From Pseudomonadales bacterium (GTDB taxonomy: Bacteria; Pseudomonadota; Gammaproteobacteria; Pseudomonadales; Azotimanducaceae), in NCBI GenBank assembly GCA_016763855.1, contig JAESSY010000011.1, positions 1 to 36,085 of the forward strand: a stretch of 36,085 bases of DNA. The letters run 5' to 3'. The notes beneath the pieces were generated by a model. It had not been told where the DNA came from. It ran no database searches and saw nothing but the letters and a program-made list of their open reading frames with translations. The translations under genes and the position numbers were made by a program. Positions 1 to 8,570 of the stretch are shown here, piece by piece. Positions within the stretch are counted from its first letter, which is position 1. Every line of letters begins with the position of its first letter.

Positions 1-116
1 ATAAACAACTATGGACAAATGGCAGCATAGTGGCACAATGAACGGAATGAGAAGATAAGGGACAGACATCCGTGAAAATGTTGGCTGACAATCAAACAAG
101 CCCAGATTGGGTTTTT

Positions 117-581
117 CTACATTCTCGTTGTGTAAACCAAAGAATTATCCGTCCAACCATTTGTTAAAGGAGACAAACCAAAATTTGAGCCACTAAAGCC
201 GGCGCCCGCTGAACTATCATAAAATGGATCCATTTGCAGTCCGGTCTTCTTATAGGCCGTAGAAGTTCGACCATAGATAATCGAACCAAAATTACCTTTC
301 AAACCAGCGTAATAGAATCGATCAGATAATACATCTCCGCCCCCATCAATATTAACGCCCATCTGTAAATGGTAAAATGCCGTTAGGGAGTCTGATTGCC
401 CATAATGACCTTTAAAGCCTATGCGGGAGGCATTATTTTCACCTTGGGTAGTACGATCTCCTACATCCAATTGATTTAGAGAATACCTAAAATCTGCATA
501 GAAAGTGTTTGAACTACCAAAAGCATTGGTAACAGCAAATGTGAATAAAAGGGGAATGTATCTAACAGAAGTTGCTTTCAT
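117..581 (-). pseudogene. Truncated Gram-negative porin (N-terminal part only)
   Basis: The 154 residues start with a signal peptide (MKATSVRYIPLLFTFAVTNAFG) and continue with the first beta strands typical of general trimeric porins: FYADFRYSLNQLD, NNASRIGFKGHYG, FYYAGLKGNFGSIIYGRTST. Family members are usually 330-400 residues, so less than half is present. Translation stops just after NSLVYT, where porins normally continue with the next strand of the barrel. I read the remaining 116 bases in all three frames of this strand and found no recognisable porin continuation. A simple frameshift therefore does not explain the end; a deletion or rearrangement fits better. The product could not form a 16-strand barrel. 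I treat it as a gene remnant, although a separate short secreted protein cannot be excluded. Confidence 0.7.
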
Positions 582-991
582 CTGCGTGCTCCAAGATTGC
601 TAAAACTATTAAAAGTTTAGGACTCGATTCGCATATAGCAAACTTTGCTTAGACTATTTCGATTTAACAACGCGACTTTACCTTCCCATAGGAGATCATT
701 CTTTTTAAGACTTGATCCTTCTGCAAAAAGTGATGCTAAAGCGGCACCTCAATATGACCGGCTACTAGCACAGAGATAATCAAAGCGTTAATCGAATACA
801 CTATGAGGAAGATATCCAGCCACTTACAAGGGCAGTAGTCCGTTCGATTTTAGTTTCCGGATGGGCACTAGCTGGCTCGGTATCAAGAGCTTATTAAAAA
901 TCAACTGAACTCTTACCCAAAACACTATGTCGATAGATCAGCGGAGACCAAAAATAATCTAAGTTGCATTCTGGTGAAACAGGAAAGATCC
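582..991. other. Intergenic stretch between porin remnant and efflux pump
   Basis: About 410 bases carry no convincing gene. The part next to 581 should hold the promoter of the leftward porin remnant. The only coding-like signal is a short match to an acyl-CoA dehydrogenase C-terminus on the minus strand at 894-962, listed separately. I see no clear hairpin terminator after the leftward RND gene ending at 992. Confidence 0.5.
894..962 (-). pseudogene. Possible relic of an acyl-CoA dehydrogenase C-terminus
   Basis: Read on the minus strand, this stretch ends LIYRHSVLGKSSVDF-stop. The intact acyl-CoA dehydrogenase at 6053-7258 ends LIIARNVLGKSSADLK-stop. The two share LI..(4)..VLGKSS.D at the same distance from the stop codon, and upstream LDYF sits where LDIF is expected if about five residues are missing. 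The longest identical DNA run is only 14 bases, so chance is possible. If real, it is the eroded end of a duplicated or displaced dehydrogenase gene. No other part of such a gene is visible in the flanks. Confidence 0.3.
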
Positions 992-3073
992 TCAACCCGA
1001 AAATCTAATTTTATTAAGCATCCAACGCCTTGCTGTCGATATATCAGAGGGGATCATAAATGCTGCAGGTACAACAAGAAGCGTTAAAAGTGTTGAGGAA
1101 CTCAAACCGCCAATAAGTAAAGCACCTAAGCCATTTCTCCATTCAGCGCCATCAGAAGTAGCTAGTACTACGGGTATCATTCCAAAAATTGCTGAGAACG
1201 CCGTCATAAGGACCGGCCTAAGTCTCTCTGGGCAGGCTGTTGTTATTGCCATCTGAATAGGCATGCCCTCTTCCTCTAGTTGGTTAGCTCTATCCACTAG
1301 CAGTATTCCATTTTTCATAACGATACCCATCAATCCCACTAATCCAATCTGAGAAAATAGAGACATTTCCATGCCACCAAAATACAATGCGGCAAATGCT
1401 CCGGAAAAACTCAAAGGTGCTGTTAGCATTATGATGGCAGGCTGAGTAAAAGAATTGAATTGGCTTGCGAGAACCATGTACAGTGCAACGATGGCAAGCA
1501 TTATGGCAAACACTATTGCTTCCGCCGAATCTGCCATGCGTTTTGCTGTTCCCTCAAAGCTGCTGAAAACTGAAGGTGGCGGTGGGGATTTACTCAGAAT
1601 CTCTCGCAAATTGACAGCGGCTTCGCCAAGCGATACACCTGAAGCTGCATTCGCCAATATAGATATTTTTCGGGAGCGATCCATACGATCAATTTGCGCT
1701 GCGCCAGATGCAAACTGAATATCTGATATCGCACTTAAGTCAACACGTCTGCCATCTGTGCCTCTTACTTCTATGCTACCAATATCGACCGGTTTCTGCC
1801 GTTGAGCTTCTGCAAGTCTAATTCTCACGTTAAACCTTTTACCTTTTTCCTCAAAGGTAACGGCATCCACACCACCCAAAGCGATTCTAACGGTTGAAGC
1901 GAGTGTCCTTGCACTCACACCTTGGTCACTAGCCAAACGGCGATCAATGGCAATCTGAATCTCGGGCCTCCCACTCTCATAGGAAGACTGGACATCTGAA
2001 TAAAGTCCACTCGCCAGCATCGCTTGCATCACCTCATCTACGTAGTTTTCGATCTTAGCAAGGTCAGACCCTCGAAGCGTCAAATCGATATCCAAGGCCG
2101 ATGTCGCACCACTCACCCATGGGACTTCAACGATGGCTGATTTTGTCGCATCGGGAAGCACCTGGCCAATAACTTTACGTGCTGCATCCATCACAGGAAA
2201 CTGATTAACGTCACGAAGCTTTTTGGGTGTCATAGTGACATAGAGTTCAAGTAAATTTGTTTTGCCTGCTACGCCAGCACCCACTGTAATAAAAACAGAT
2301 TCTACATATTCTATTGATCGTAGAGCTTCATTTAGTAATTGAGCTTGTCTTGACGCCTCTGATACGCCTGTACCCAAAGGTAATTCAATGGTTCCCATGA
2401 ACTCACTTCTGTCGGCTTTCGCTGTAAAGCCGGATGGCACCTGTGAGGCAAAAAAAGCACCAAGGTATACAGAACCGAAGGCCATCACAATGACCAAGTA
2501 TCTATATTGAACGGCGTATTTGACAAGCGTTGAGTATTTCCTGTCAACGGCATCCCAAAATCGGTTAATCGGCTGAAGAAAATTGGGTACTGCGTGATTT
2601 CGTAATAATTTCGACGCCAACATAGGTGTCAGTGTAATGGCGACAAGCAAAGAAACTGTGACAGAGAAAACAATTGTCAATCCGTACTGAAAGAAAAAGC
2701 GGCCAACGATTCCCTCCATAAATGCGATAGGAATAAACACCGCCAATGTCGCCACGGTACCAGAAAGCACAGCTAGTCCTACTTTCTTCGTACCGTCATG
2801 GGCAGCCTTCAATGGAGAGGAACCTTTGTCGAGCTCTCTGGTGATCGATTCAACCACAACGATCGCATCATCCACGAGCAAACCAATAGCGACAGTTAGC
2901 GCCAAAAGCGTAAGCATGTTGATAGTGAAATCAAAGAGGTAAAATGCAAAAAAAGTTGCTACCAATGAAGTGGGTATTGCAAGTGCCACAATGATTGTGG
3001 CACGAAGATTTAACAAAAAGATGAATGTAACAAAAACCACAAGAACCATGGCAATGCTCAGATCAACGCTCAC
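992..3073 (-). CDS. RND efflux pump (HAE1/AcrB type), C-terminal fragment after frameshift
   Basis: These 693 residues cover transmembrane helix 2 to the C-terminus of an inner-membrane drug/proton antiporter. TM4 carries the proton-relay pair in VGLLVDDAIVVVE, and TM10 carries the conserved lysine in GIVMKNGILLVDRANQ. The second porter domain and helices 8-12 follow, ending in ARRWMLNKIRFSG. The frame opens with a GTG that overlaps the TGA of the upstream fragment (GTGA, 4 bp). The GTG is not a natural N-terminus: family proteins read straight through here (ESSVKD then VSVDLSIAM). Restoring one A in the AAA run near 3077 joins both frames into one protein of about 1,028 residues, the normal family length. 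Unless the base is a sequencing error, the pump is probably non-functional, or made at low level by reinitiation or frameshifting. Confidence 0.85.
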   Translation of the reverse strand: MSVDLSIAMVLVVFVTFIFLLNLRATIIVALAIPTSLVATFFAFYLFDFTINMLTLLALTVAIGLLVDDAIVVVESITRELDKGSSPLKAAHDGTKKVGLAVLSGTVATLAVFIPIAFMEGIVGRFFFQYGLTIVFSVTVSLLVAITLTPMLASKLLRNHAVPNFLQPINRFWDAVDRKYSTLVKYAVQYRYLVIVMAFGSVYLGAFFASQVPSGFTAKADRSEFMGTIELPLGTGVSEASRQAQLLNEALRSIEYVESVFITVGAGVAGKTNLLELYVTMTPKKLRDVNQFPVMDAARKVIGQVLPDATKSAIVEVPWVSGATSALDIDLTLRGSDLAKIENYVDEVMQAMLASGLYSDVQSSYESGRPEIQIAIDRRLASDQGVSARTLASTVRIALGGVDAVTFEEKGKRFNVRIRLAEAQRQKPVDIGSIEVRGTDGRRVDLSAISDIQFASGAAQIDRMDRSRKISILANAASGVSLGEAAVNLREILSKSPPPPSVFSSFEGTAKRMADSAEAIVFAIMLAIVALYMVLASQFNSFTQPAIIMLTAPLSFSGAFAALYFGGMEMSLFSQIGLVGLMGIVMKNGILLVDRANQLEEEGMPIQMAITTACPERLRPVLMTAFSAIFGMIPVVLATSDGAEWRNGLGALLIGGLSSSTLLTLLVVPAAFMIPSDISTARRWMLNKIRFSG

Positions 3074-4077
3074 ATCTTTACGGAGCTTTCGATAAAGCGC
3101 GCGATATCCCGCGCTACTATTATGTCAACACCAGATGGCTTCTGGGCAAGTAATTTTTCTACTTCCTTTTTAATAACGCGGGAAACTTCAACGGTATTTC
3201 TACCGGATTGTTTTCTTACTTCCAGGGATACACCACGCTGACCGTTTAAAAAAGCAACTGAAAGTTCGTCCTCCATGCCATCCAAAACTTGAGCAACGTC
3301 ACCAACTCTGATAGCGACACCATTTTCATGATAGGCGATAGCGATGTCAGCAAAATCCTGGGGGGTCTCTGCTTCAGCCAAGGTTCGAATCCCAAACACC
3401 CGAGAATTTCCACTAACTTCCAGTCGTCCGCCCGGTACTTCAACGTGCTCGCTCTGAATTGCGAGAAGTACGTCTTCGGCAGTAACGCCGTATTCTCGCA
3501 ACTTGTTGTTATCAAGATTTACTCTTATGGCTCGCTCACGGCCACCAACTATGGAAACTGAACCGACACCAGGCAACCTTTGTATTGCCTCCTTCACAAT
3601 ATCATCTGCATAACTGGTCAAGCTTCGGATCGGAATATCACCTGCTATCATTATTGAAATAATAGGCGCCGCATCAGGATCAACTTTTTCAACTACTGGC
3701 GACTCAATACCATCAGGTAAATCAGGTATCGCGAGCTGTACCTTATCTCGAACATCTTGCACCTTTTCATTTCCATCTTCAGATAACTCAAATTGTACAA
3801 AAACTTGGCTGATACCTTCAGAGCTAACGGAGCGCAGTTGTTCAATACCAGATATGGAATTAACATTCTCTTCAATGATATCTGTTACTTCAGTTTCTAT
3901 GGTTTCAGGAGAAGCACCCTCCAACCTCGTCATCACCACCACAAAAGGAAACTCAACATCAGGAAACAGATCTACACCCAATCTTCCGATAGAAATAGTC
4001 CCTAATCCGACCAAGGAACTAATCATCATGACTGCAAAAACTGGGTTTTTAAGGGAAAGGTTTACCAGCCACATCAT
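3070..4077 (-). CDS. RND efflux pump (HAE1/AcrB type), N-terminal fragment before frameshift
   Basis: The 335 residues hold TM1 (NPVFAVMMISSLVGLGTISI) and the first periplasmic porter domain of an RND antiporter, with the usual DLFPDVEFPFVVVMTRLEGASPE-type start and the PGVGSVSIVGG segment. Translation ends IARFIESSVKM-stop, exactly before TM2, where family members continue unbroken. The start codon overlaps the end of the adaptor gene by 4 bp (4074-4077), so both belong to one leftward operon. RND pumps of this type work as trimers with a periplasmic adaptor and an outer-membrane channel. No TolC-like gene lies in this operon, so the channel would have to come from elsewhere. Substrate cannot be told from sequence. 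Confidence 0.87.
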   Translation of the reverse strand: MMWLVNLSLKNPVFAVMMISSLVGLGTISIGRLGVDLFPDVEFPFVVVMTRLEGASPETIETEVTDIIEENVNSISGIEQLRSVSSEGISQVFVQFELSEDGNEKVQDVRDKVQLAIPDLPDGIESPVVEKVDPDAAPIISIMIAGDIPIRSLTSYADDIVKEAIQRLPGVGSVSIVGGRERAIRVNLDNNKLREYGVTAEDVLLAIQSEHVEVPGGRLEVSGNSRVFGIRTLAEAETPQDFADIAIAYHENGVAIRVGDVAQVLDGMEDELSVAFLNGQRGVSLEVRKQSGRNTVEVSRVIKKEVEKLLAQKPSGVDIIVARDIARFIESSVKM

Positions 4078-5204
4078 GAGCTTCTGATCTCCACTTGGAT
4101 GCCATCTCTTATCTCGGCCTTAGGGTTAGCAACCACACTCTCACCAATTTTAATCCCCGACAATACTTCAACATCCATTGCATCAAGATCAATAACTTCA
4201 ATAGAACGTCTCTTAACGATGCCATCAATAACGACAAAAACATAATGATCATCTCTAGATTTTCGAATGGAGGTTCGAGATAGAGACACCAGTTCGCGAG
4301 CGGGCAGTTTAATTTCTCCGCGAACAAATTGGCCGGCTTTAACCCGGCAATCAGGGTTTCGAAAAGCCATTCGAAACTCGGCCATTCTTGAGACAGGATC
4401 AACACGATCATTAATGATAAGTATCTTAGAGTCGATGGGTGTCGAAATCGAAGCAACAAATAGTCGGCCTGTGTAACCAAGTCGAAGTTTTGACAAGTTA
4501 GCTTCTGGCGTTAGCAATATTGCCGCTGCAATTTCACATTCTTGAACCTGTACGACAGCGGAATTTCCCATTCCAGAAAAGGTGTTACTCATGTAGGTAC
4601 CTTCATCAACATACCTTGCGGTGATGGCACCATCAAATGGAGAGCGAACAATCGTATCAGTATAAGACTGTTCAGCAAATGATAAGGCAGTTACGACTTG
4701 GGTTAATTTTGCTAGTCTGATATTAAGAATCGTAGCAGCATCTTCTTTTGTAGAAGTTGCTGCAAGTCCTCTCGCTACCAGTTCCGATATCCGAATAACA
4801 TCACGCTTTGCTTTATCTACTTCAGCTTGCCCCACCTTAATTTTTGCTTTGACTTCATCAATTCTCCGAACATAATCTATGTTTCTAGTTTGAAAAAGCG
4901 CCTGTCCTTTCTTAACCCTGTCACCTACTCTGACAAGAATCTTCTCAACGACACCTTCAACTAAAGGCCCTATGGCACTAGTTTGCTTTGCTGCAATAGT
5001 CCCTGTGGCAACAAGCGTATCGATTACTGTCTTTTCTTGGGGGTATTCTACGGCTACTTCAATTATTTTTGATATTGTGCTTTCCCTAGTGACGGATGTA
5101 GATTCAGAGCCCTTATTACAGGCAGTGATAGTTATAGCCATAAATAAAAGTGGAGCCAGGCTTATCCAGTTAGATTGCAGGCTACCGCTACTTTCAAATT
5201 TCAT
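4074..5204 (-). CDS. Periplasmic adaptor (membrane fusion) lipoprotein of RND pump
   Basis: A 376-residue HlyD/AcrA-family adaptor. The N-terminus has a hydrophobic stretch ending in lipobox ITAC (Cys29), so it should be lipid-anchored and face the periplasm. A lipoyl-like half domain follows (GPLVEGVVEKILVRVGDRVKKGQ), then a helical hairpin at about residues 110-170, the second lipoyl half (DTIVRSPFDGAITARYVDEGTY), a beta-barrel domain and a membrane-proximal domain. The protein bridges the RND pump encoded directly downstream (4-bp overlap) and an outer-membrane channel. Upstream it overlaps a 62-codon ORF by 4 bp. With the divergent MarR gene it forms a classic regulator-adaptor-pump locus. 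Confidence 0.9.
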   Translation of the reverse strand: MKFESSGSLQSNWISLAPLLFMAITITACNKGSESTSVTRESTISKIIEVAVEYPQEKTVIDTLVATGTIAAKQTSAIGPLVEGVVEKILVRVGDRVKKGQALFQTRNIDYVRRIDEVKAKIKVGQAEVDKAKRDVIRISELVARGLAATSTKEDAATILNIRLAKLTQVVTALSFAEQSYTDTIVRSPFDGAITARYVDEGTYMSNTFSGMGNSAVVQVQECEIAAAILLTPEANLSKLRLGYTGRLFVASISTPIDSKILIINDRVDPVSRMAEFRMAFRNPDCRVKAGQFVRGEIKLPARELVSLSRTSIRKSRDDHYVFVVIDGIVKRRSIEVIDLDAMDVEVLSGIKIGESVVANPKAEIRDGIQVEIRSS

Positions 5205-5389
5205 GTTATCTCGCTCTCTAAAATTCTAAGTGAGGCTGAAGCTTGAGCAACTAATACCAACTCTTCGCCTTCTCTTTGTTGCAAAGCATTCGCTGAAACA
5301 AAGATTATCCTTTTCTCTGCTCCATTGATGATTACCCCTGTTTCACCTACATCGAGAACCTTGGCGTCCAACTCACTATGAACACCCAA
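5201..5389 (-). CDS. Small protein of unknown function, first gene of the efflux operon
   Basis: A 62-residue ORF with a TTG start, no in-frame ATG and no strong ribosome site. It has no signal peptide or membrane segment. The predicted pattern is short beta strands (AKVLDVGETGVIING, KRIIFVSAN, EELVLVAQASASLRIL), which suggests a small beta-barrel fold, loosely reminiscent of TOBE-like modules; I do not recognise the family. Its stop overlaps the adaptor start by 4 bp, implying translational coupling, and it lies directly behind the palindromic MarR-type site. The reading frame stays open upstream towards about 5435, so the true start could be different. Confidence 0.5.
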   Translation of the reverse strand: MGVHSELDAKVLDVGETGVIINGAEKRIIFVSANALQQREGEELVLVAQASASLRILESEIT

Positions 5390-5451
5390 TAAACTCGCGT
5401 AGCTATCTCGAAACTCACTGCTTTGCGAGTATATATAGTAAATATGCTTAT

Positions 5452-5467
5452 TATAACTATAGTTATA
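5452..5467. promoter_or_regulatory. Perfect 16-bp palindrome, probable MarR operator
   Basis: TATAACTATAGTTATA reads identically on both strands and sits in the divergent region between the leftward efflux operon and the rightward MarR gene. Its size and AT-rich dyad match operators bound by MarR dimers, which commonly repress themselves and a divergent pump. Function is inferred from position and symmetry. Confidence 0.6.
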
Positions 5468-5544
5468 TTTTTAACGATATCCTTCCCAACAAAATTTGCC
5501 ATAATGAGCATATTGGAAGATTAACTAGAAAGGAGGCGCGCTAA

Positions 5545-5997
5545 TTGAACACACCGAAGAATCAAAACCCAAACCAAGCTCAATTAGCCGTACAGGTCCA
5601 TGAGCTCAGTCTCGATTTCTCAAAACTATTTAATAGGCGGGTAAAGCATCTTGGGCTCACTCGAGCACAATGGCAGGTGCTTCGGGCGCTGTACTCAAAA
5701 GATGGAAGGACTCAGACTCAGTTAGCAGATGAATTGACAATGGCAACCCCACCGATGGGTAAAATTATCGATAAACTTGAAGCTGGGAAATGGGTTGTCC
5801 GCAAGCCAGACCCTAGAGACCGTAGGAAGAATCGTGTTTTTTTGACATCGAAAATTGATCCTTTGATTGGCCCACTACGGGACAGTGTGGAAGACCTTCG
5901 AAAGATTGCGACACAAGGAATGACGAAAATCGAACAAAAACAACTGCATCGGCTTCTGAGTCACCTGAAAGTTAACTTGGAAGACGAGCTAAAGTAA
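5545..5997 (+). CDS. MarR-family transcriptional regulator
   Basis: A 150-residue winged-helix repressor. The helix-turn-helix region is TQTQLADELTMATPPMGKIIDKLEAGKWVVR, followed by the wing motif DPRDRRKNRVFLT, a hallmark of MarR proteins. Helices at both ends would form the dimer interface. The start is TTG at 5545: an in-frame TAA lies directly before it, and a near-perfect ribosome site AGGAGG sits at 5531-5536 with 8-base spacing, so no upstream start is possible. It diverges from the adaptor/RND operon with a palindrome between, so it probably controls the pump and itself in response to a small, perhaps phenolic or lipophilic, ligand. Confidence 0.92.
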   Translation: MNTPKNQNPNQAQLAVQVHELSLDFSKLFNRRVKHLGLTRAQWQVLRALYSKDGRTQTQLADELTMATPPMGKIIDKLEAGKWVVRKPDPRDRRKNRVFLTSKIDPLIGPLRDSVEDLRKIATQGMTKIEQKQLHRLLSHLKVNLEDELK

Positions 5998-6052
5998 AGA
6001 ATGTCAATCTTCATCCGCACCATAGAATAGTTTAAATTTCGACATTAAGCGC

Positions 6053-7258
6053 TTATTTCAAATCAGCAGAACTCTTACCCAAGACATTGCGAGCAATGAT
6101 GAGTTGTTGAATTTGTTGTGTGCCTTCAAAAATGTCGAGTATTTTTGAATCTCGAGCAAACTTCTCTAGCAAGTTCTCCTCACTATAACCAAGGCTATTA
6201 CAAAGCTTGACGCAGGCGAGTGTAACTTTGTTACACATTCTTCCGGCTTTGGCTTTTGACATGGAAGCTTCTGTGGAATTTGGTTTGCTGTTATCAGCCA
6301 TCCAGGCGGCATTCATGACCAATAAGCGAGCTGCTTCCCAATCCGCTTCAAGCTCATATAATTCTGCTTCGATGGCTGAAACTTCCATTCTATTCTTTTT
6401 GTAATCTAGATTAATGCCTTCGGCGGATAGTAATTCTTCGCACATATCCAAAGCACCACGTGCAACGCCAATTGCCATGGCAGCTACCATAGGCCGAGTA
6501 TTATCAAATGTCTGCATGACCCCACCAAAGGCCTTTTTACGTTCTTCTTCTGTAGCGGCAATATCTGGCTTGTCTCCCAACAAACAATCTCTGTCGATAC
6601 GACAATTCTCAAATCGTATCGTTGCAGTGTCTGACGCCCGTAATCCCAACTTATCTTCAACACGCACTAATTCACAACCCGGCGTACCTTTTTCAACAAT
6701 AAATGACTTTATTGCAGCTTTACCTTTGGACTTATCAAGTGTTGCCCATACAACGATATGACTACACCTTTCTCCATCACTGACAAATATTTTCTCGCCG
6801 TTAAGCACCCATTGATCACCATCAAGTGTTGCTGTGGTTGAAATATTCTTACTATCAGAACCCGCACCTGGTTCTGTGATGGCCATAGCGGCATAGCATC
6901 CCGCATATTTCACTTTTTGTTCTGGGGTTCCTGCTGCGCCGATGGCGGCATTACCGAGACCACTGCCCGGCATTGCCATCATTAATCCAACATCTCCCCA
7001 ACACAGTTGCGCAATTGAGCTCACACCTGTCATGTTTCCACCATTGACGATGGCACTTGCGTCAGCTGGTGCTTTTTTGCCACCACCTGCCCCGCCTTTT
7101 CGCCTAACTTCAGCAAAGGCATCTAATTCTGTTGGGTAATCGTGTTCATTCTTATCGTATTTTCTTGATATCGGTCGAAATACATGTTCTGCCAACATTC
7201 TTGCTTGTTCTTCAGCTTTTTTAACTGCTTCTGGGGTTTCTAAATAAATCATTTTCAT
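6053..7258 (-). CDS. Acyl-CoA dehydrogenase
   Basis: A 401-residue FAD flavoenzyme that introduces a double bond into acyl-CoA thioesters in beta-oxidation or branched/amino-acid catabolism. Visible landmarks are the FAD/substrate motif AITEPGAGSDSKNI, the strand GDQWVLNGEKIFVSDG, and the C-terminal DSKILDIFEGTQQIQ, whose Glu is the expected catalytic base. A glycine- and lysine-rich insert (RRKGGAGGGKKAPAD) occurs near residue 52. A start at 7252 (third codon) may be better: AGGA at 7259-7262 is 6 bases from that ATG but abuts the ATG at 7258. It lies 84 bp after a second dehydrogenase on the same strand and is probably cotranscribed with it. Substrate chain length cannot be deduced. Confidence 0.93.
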   Translation of the reverse strand: MKMIYLETPEAVKKAEEQARMLAEHVFRPISRKYDKNEHDYPTELDAFAEVRRKGGAGGGKKAPADASAIVNGGNMTGVSSIAQLCWGDVGLMMAMPGSGLGNAAIGAAGTPEQKVKYAGCYAAMAITEPGAGSDSKNISTTATLDGDQWVLNGEKIFVSDGERCSHIVVWATLDKSKGKAAIKSFIVEKGTPGCELVRVEDKLGLRASDTATIRFENCRIDRDCLLGDKPDIAATEEERKKAFGGVMQTFDNTRPMVAAMAIGVARGALDMCEELLSAEGINLDYKKNRMEVSAIEAELYELEADWEAARLLVMNAAWMADNSKPNSTEASMSKAKAGRMCNKVTLACVKLCNSLGYSEENLLEKFARDSKILDIFEGTQQIQQLIIARNVLGKSSADLK

Positions 7259-7342
7259 TCCTATTCTTTCTTATCACAGCGCTTTGATAACAGCTTATAA
7301 AATTACCTAAGCTTTCTATATTATTTAAACTTTCTAATTTAC

Positions 7343-8464
7343 CTAAACAACGACACATCCATCCAGCAAGCCTATAGCCCGTAAATTTCGATACCATAAT
7401 TCAACAGGGTGTTCTCTGGTGAAACCGTGACCGCCGAGCAATTGAACGCCGTTAGTACCAATTTCCATCGCAAATTTCGAACATTGTAAATTCATAAGGT
7501 AGGCTTCTTTATGAAAACTCAGCCCTCGTTCCGCTCGTGAGGCCGCGCGATAAACCATTAGGCGCATGGCTGCAATTTCCGTTGCCATATCGCCGATCAT
7601 AAAGGCAACAGACTGACGATTCGTGATCGGCTCATCGAAAGCAACACGTGCATTACAGTACTCGATAACATAGGCCAGAACGGATTCGCACACACCCACA
7701 CTCATGGCGCACAATCCGATTCGACCCAAGTCAACCAGTCTCTCAAGATCGAAAGCTTGCTCCGGCTCACCTAGCCTGTCTTCCATCTCAACTTTGACAT
7801 CTTTAAGCTCTATACGATTGAGCTGAAGCGGTCTTAGACCCATATATTCTTCTTTAGAAAAACTCAATCCTTCCTGATTACCCTTTACAACAAAAGCGCC
7901 GAGGCCTTCACCCTCAACTAACGCAACCACAAGGATGAGTTCAGATGAATCTCCTAATGCGACCATACATTTACTGCCGTTAATTACATAGCCGTCAGCC
8001 GTCTTCTCTGCACTTGTCGATATCTTCAGGGGATCGAAAGCCGCACTCGGTTCCATCAAGGCAATTGTCGCCGCGTGAAACTTGTCATCAATAAAGCGTG
8101 GTAGATAGTTTGCGATTTGTGTTTCTGTTCCATGATCCAGAATCGCATTAATAAATGAAAGCGGGGTCAAAGCACCAATAGCAAGAGACATATCTCCATG
8201 GGCTAAGTCTTCAGCGTTTAAAACATTCGAAACAGGTGATCTTGGCATCCCCGCGCCATCAAGACTCTCGGGAATAGGCATCAAACTTAACCCTAGCTCC
8301 ACAGTTTTGTCATAAAAGCCAGCTGGCGCTTCACCCGCTTCATCTGCGCTGCGGGAGATCCCTTGTATTTCAGATCGCGCAAACCTTTGCATTGAATCTC
8401 GATTTAACTGCTGATCTTCATCTAAGGTTAAGTCAAATAACAATTCATTTTCTGCTTCAGACAT
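7343..8464 (-). CDS. Acyl-CoA dehydrogenase-like flavoprotein, Asp at the usual Glu position
   Basis: The 373 residues show the acyl-CoA dehydrogenase fold: an N-terminal helical domain (FDLTLDEDQQLNRDSMQRFA), a middle beta domain with ALMEPSAAFDPLKIST and YVINGSKCMVALGDSSELI, and a C-terminal helical domain ending LLGGHGFTREHPVELWYRN. In this subgroup the C-terminal tail normally shows xxEG; here it reads GLLDGCVVV, so Asp appears to replace the catalytic Glu. The protein ends four residues later. It lies between an oxidoreductase gene (106 bp upstream) and a canonical dehydrogenase (84 bp downstream) on the same strand. The two may form a heteromeric enzyme, as known for some steroid side-chain dehydrogenases, but that is inference. 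Confidence 0.9.
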   Translation of the reverse strand: MSEAENELLFDLTLDEDQQLNRDSMQRFARSEIQGISRSADEAGEAPAGFYDKTVELGLSLMPIPESLDGAGMPRSPVSNVLNAEDLAHGDMSLAIGALTPLSFINAILDHGTETQIANYLPRFIDDKFHAATIALMEPSAAFDPLKISTSAEKTADGYVINGSKCMVALGDSSELILVVALVEGEGLGAFVVKGNQEGLSFSKEEYMGLRPLQLNRIELKDVKVEMEDRLGEPEQAFDLERLVDLGRIGLCAMSVGVCESVLAYVIEYCNARVAFDEPITNRQSVAFMIGDMATEIAAMRLMVYRAASRAERGLSFHKEAYLMNLQCSKFAMEIGTNGVQLLGGHGFTREHPVELWYRNLRAIGLLDGCVVV

Positions 8465-8499
8465 TTTTCTTCCCTTTCATACTCATTCTTTTCAATATG

Positions 8500-8515
8500 T
8501 TGTACTAGTATACAA
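8500..8515. promoter_or_regulatory. Inverted repeat and -10-like element before acyl-CoA dehydrogenase
   Basis: TTGTA-CTAGTA-TACAA, arms of 5 bp with 6 bp between, sits 36 bp before the start of the leftward dehydrogenase gene. On the minus strand it contains TATACT, a good -10 hexamer. It may be a promoter with an overlapping TetR-type operator; no clear -35 is visible. Confidence 0.3.
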
Positions 8516-8570
8516 GCGTATTCCTAATCAAACCTCTAATGCACTATTCTAATGCGCAATGGGCATCGCT

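Noticed and set aside
1-116. Porin continuation by simple frameshift
   Set aside because: All three frames of the minus strand were read; none shows porin strands or aromatic girdle patterns.
3289-4087. Several plus-strand frames inside the RND N-terminal gene
   Set aside because: They are antisense shadows of a conserved pump gene, with no starts or domains of their own.
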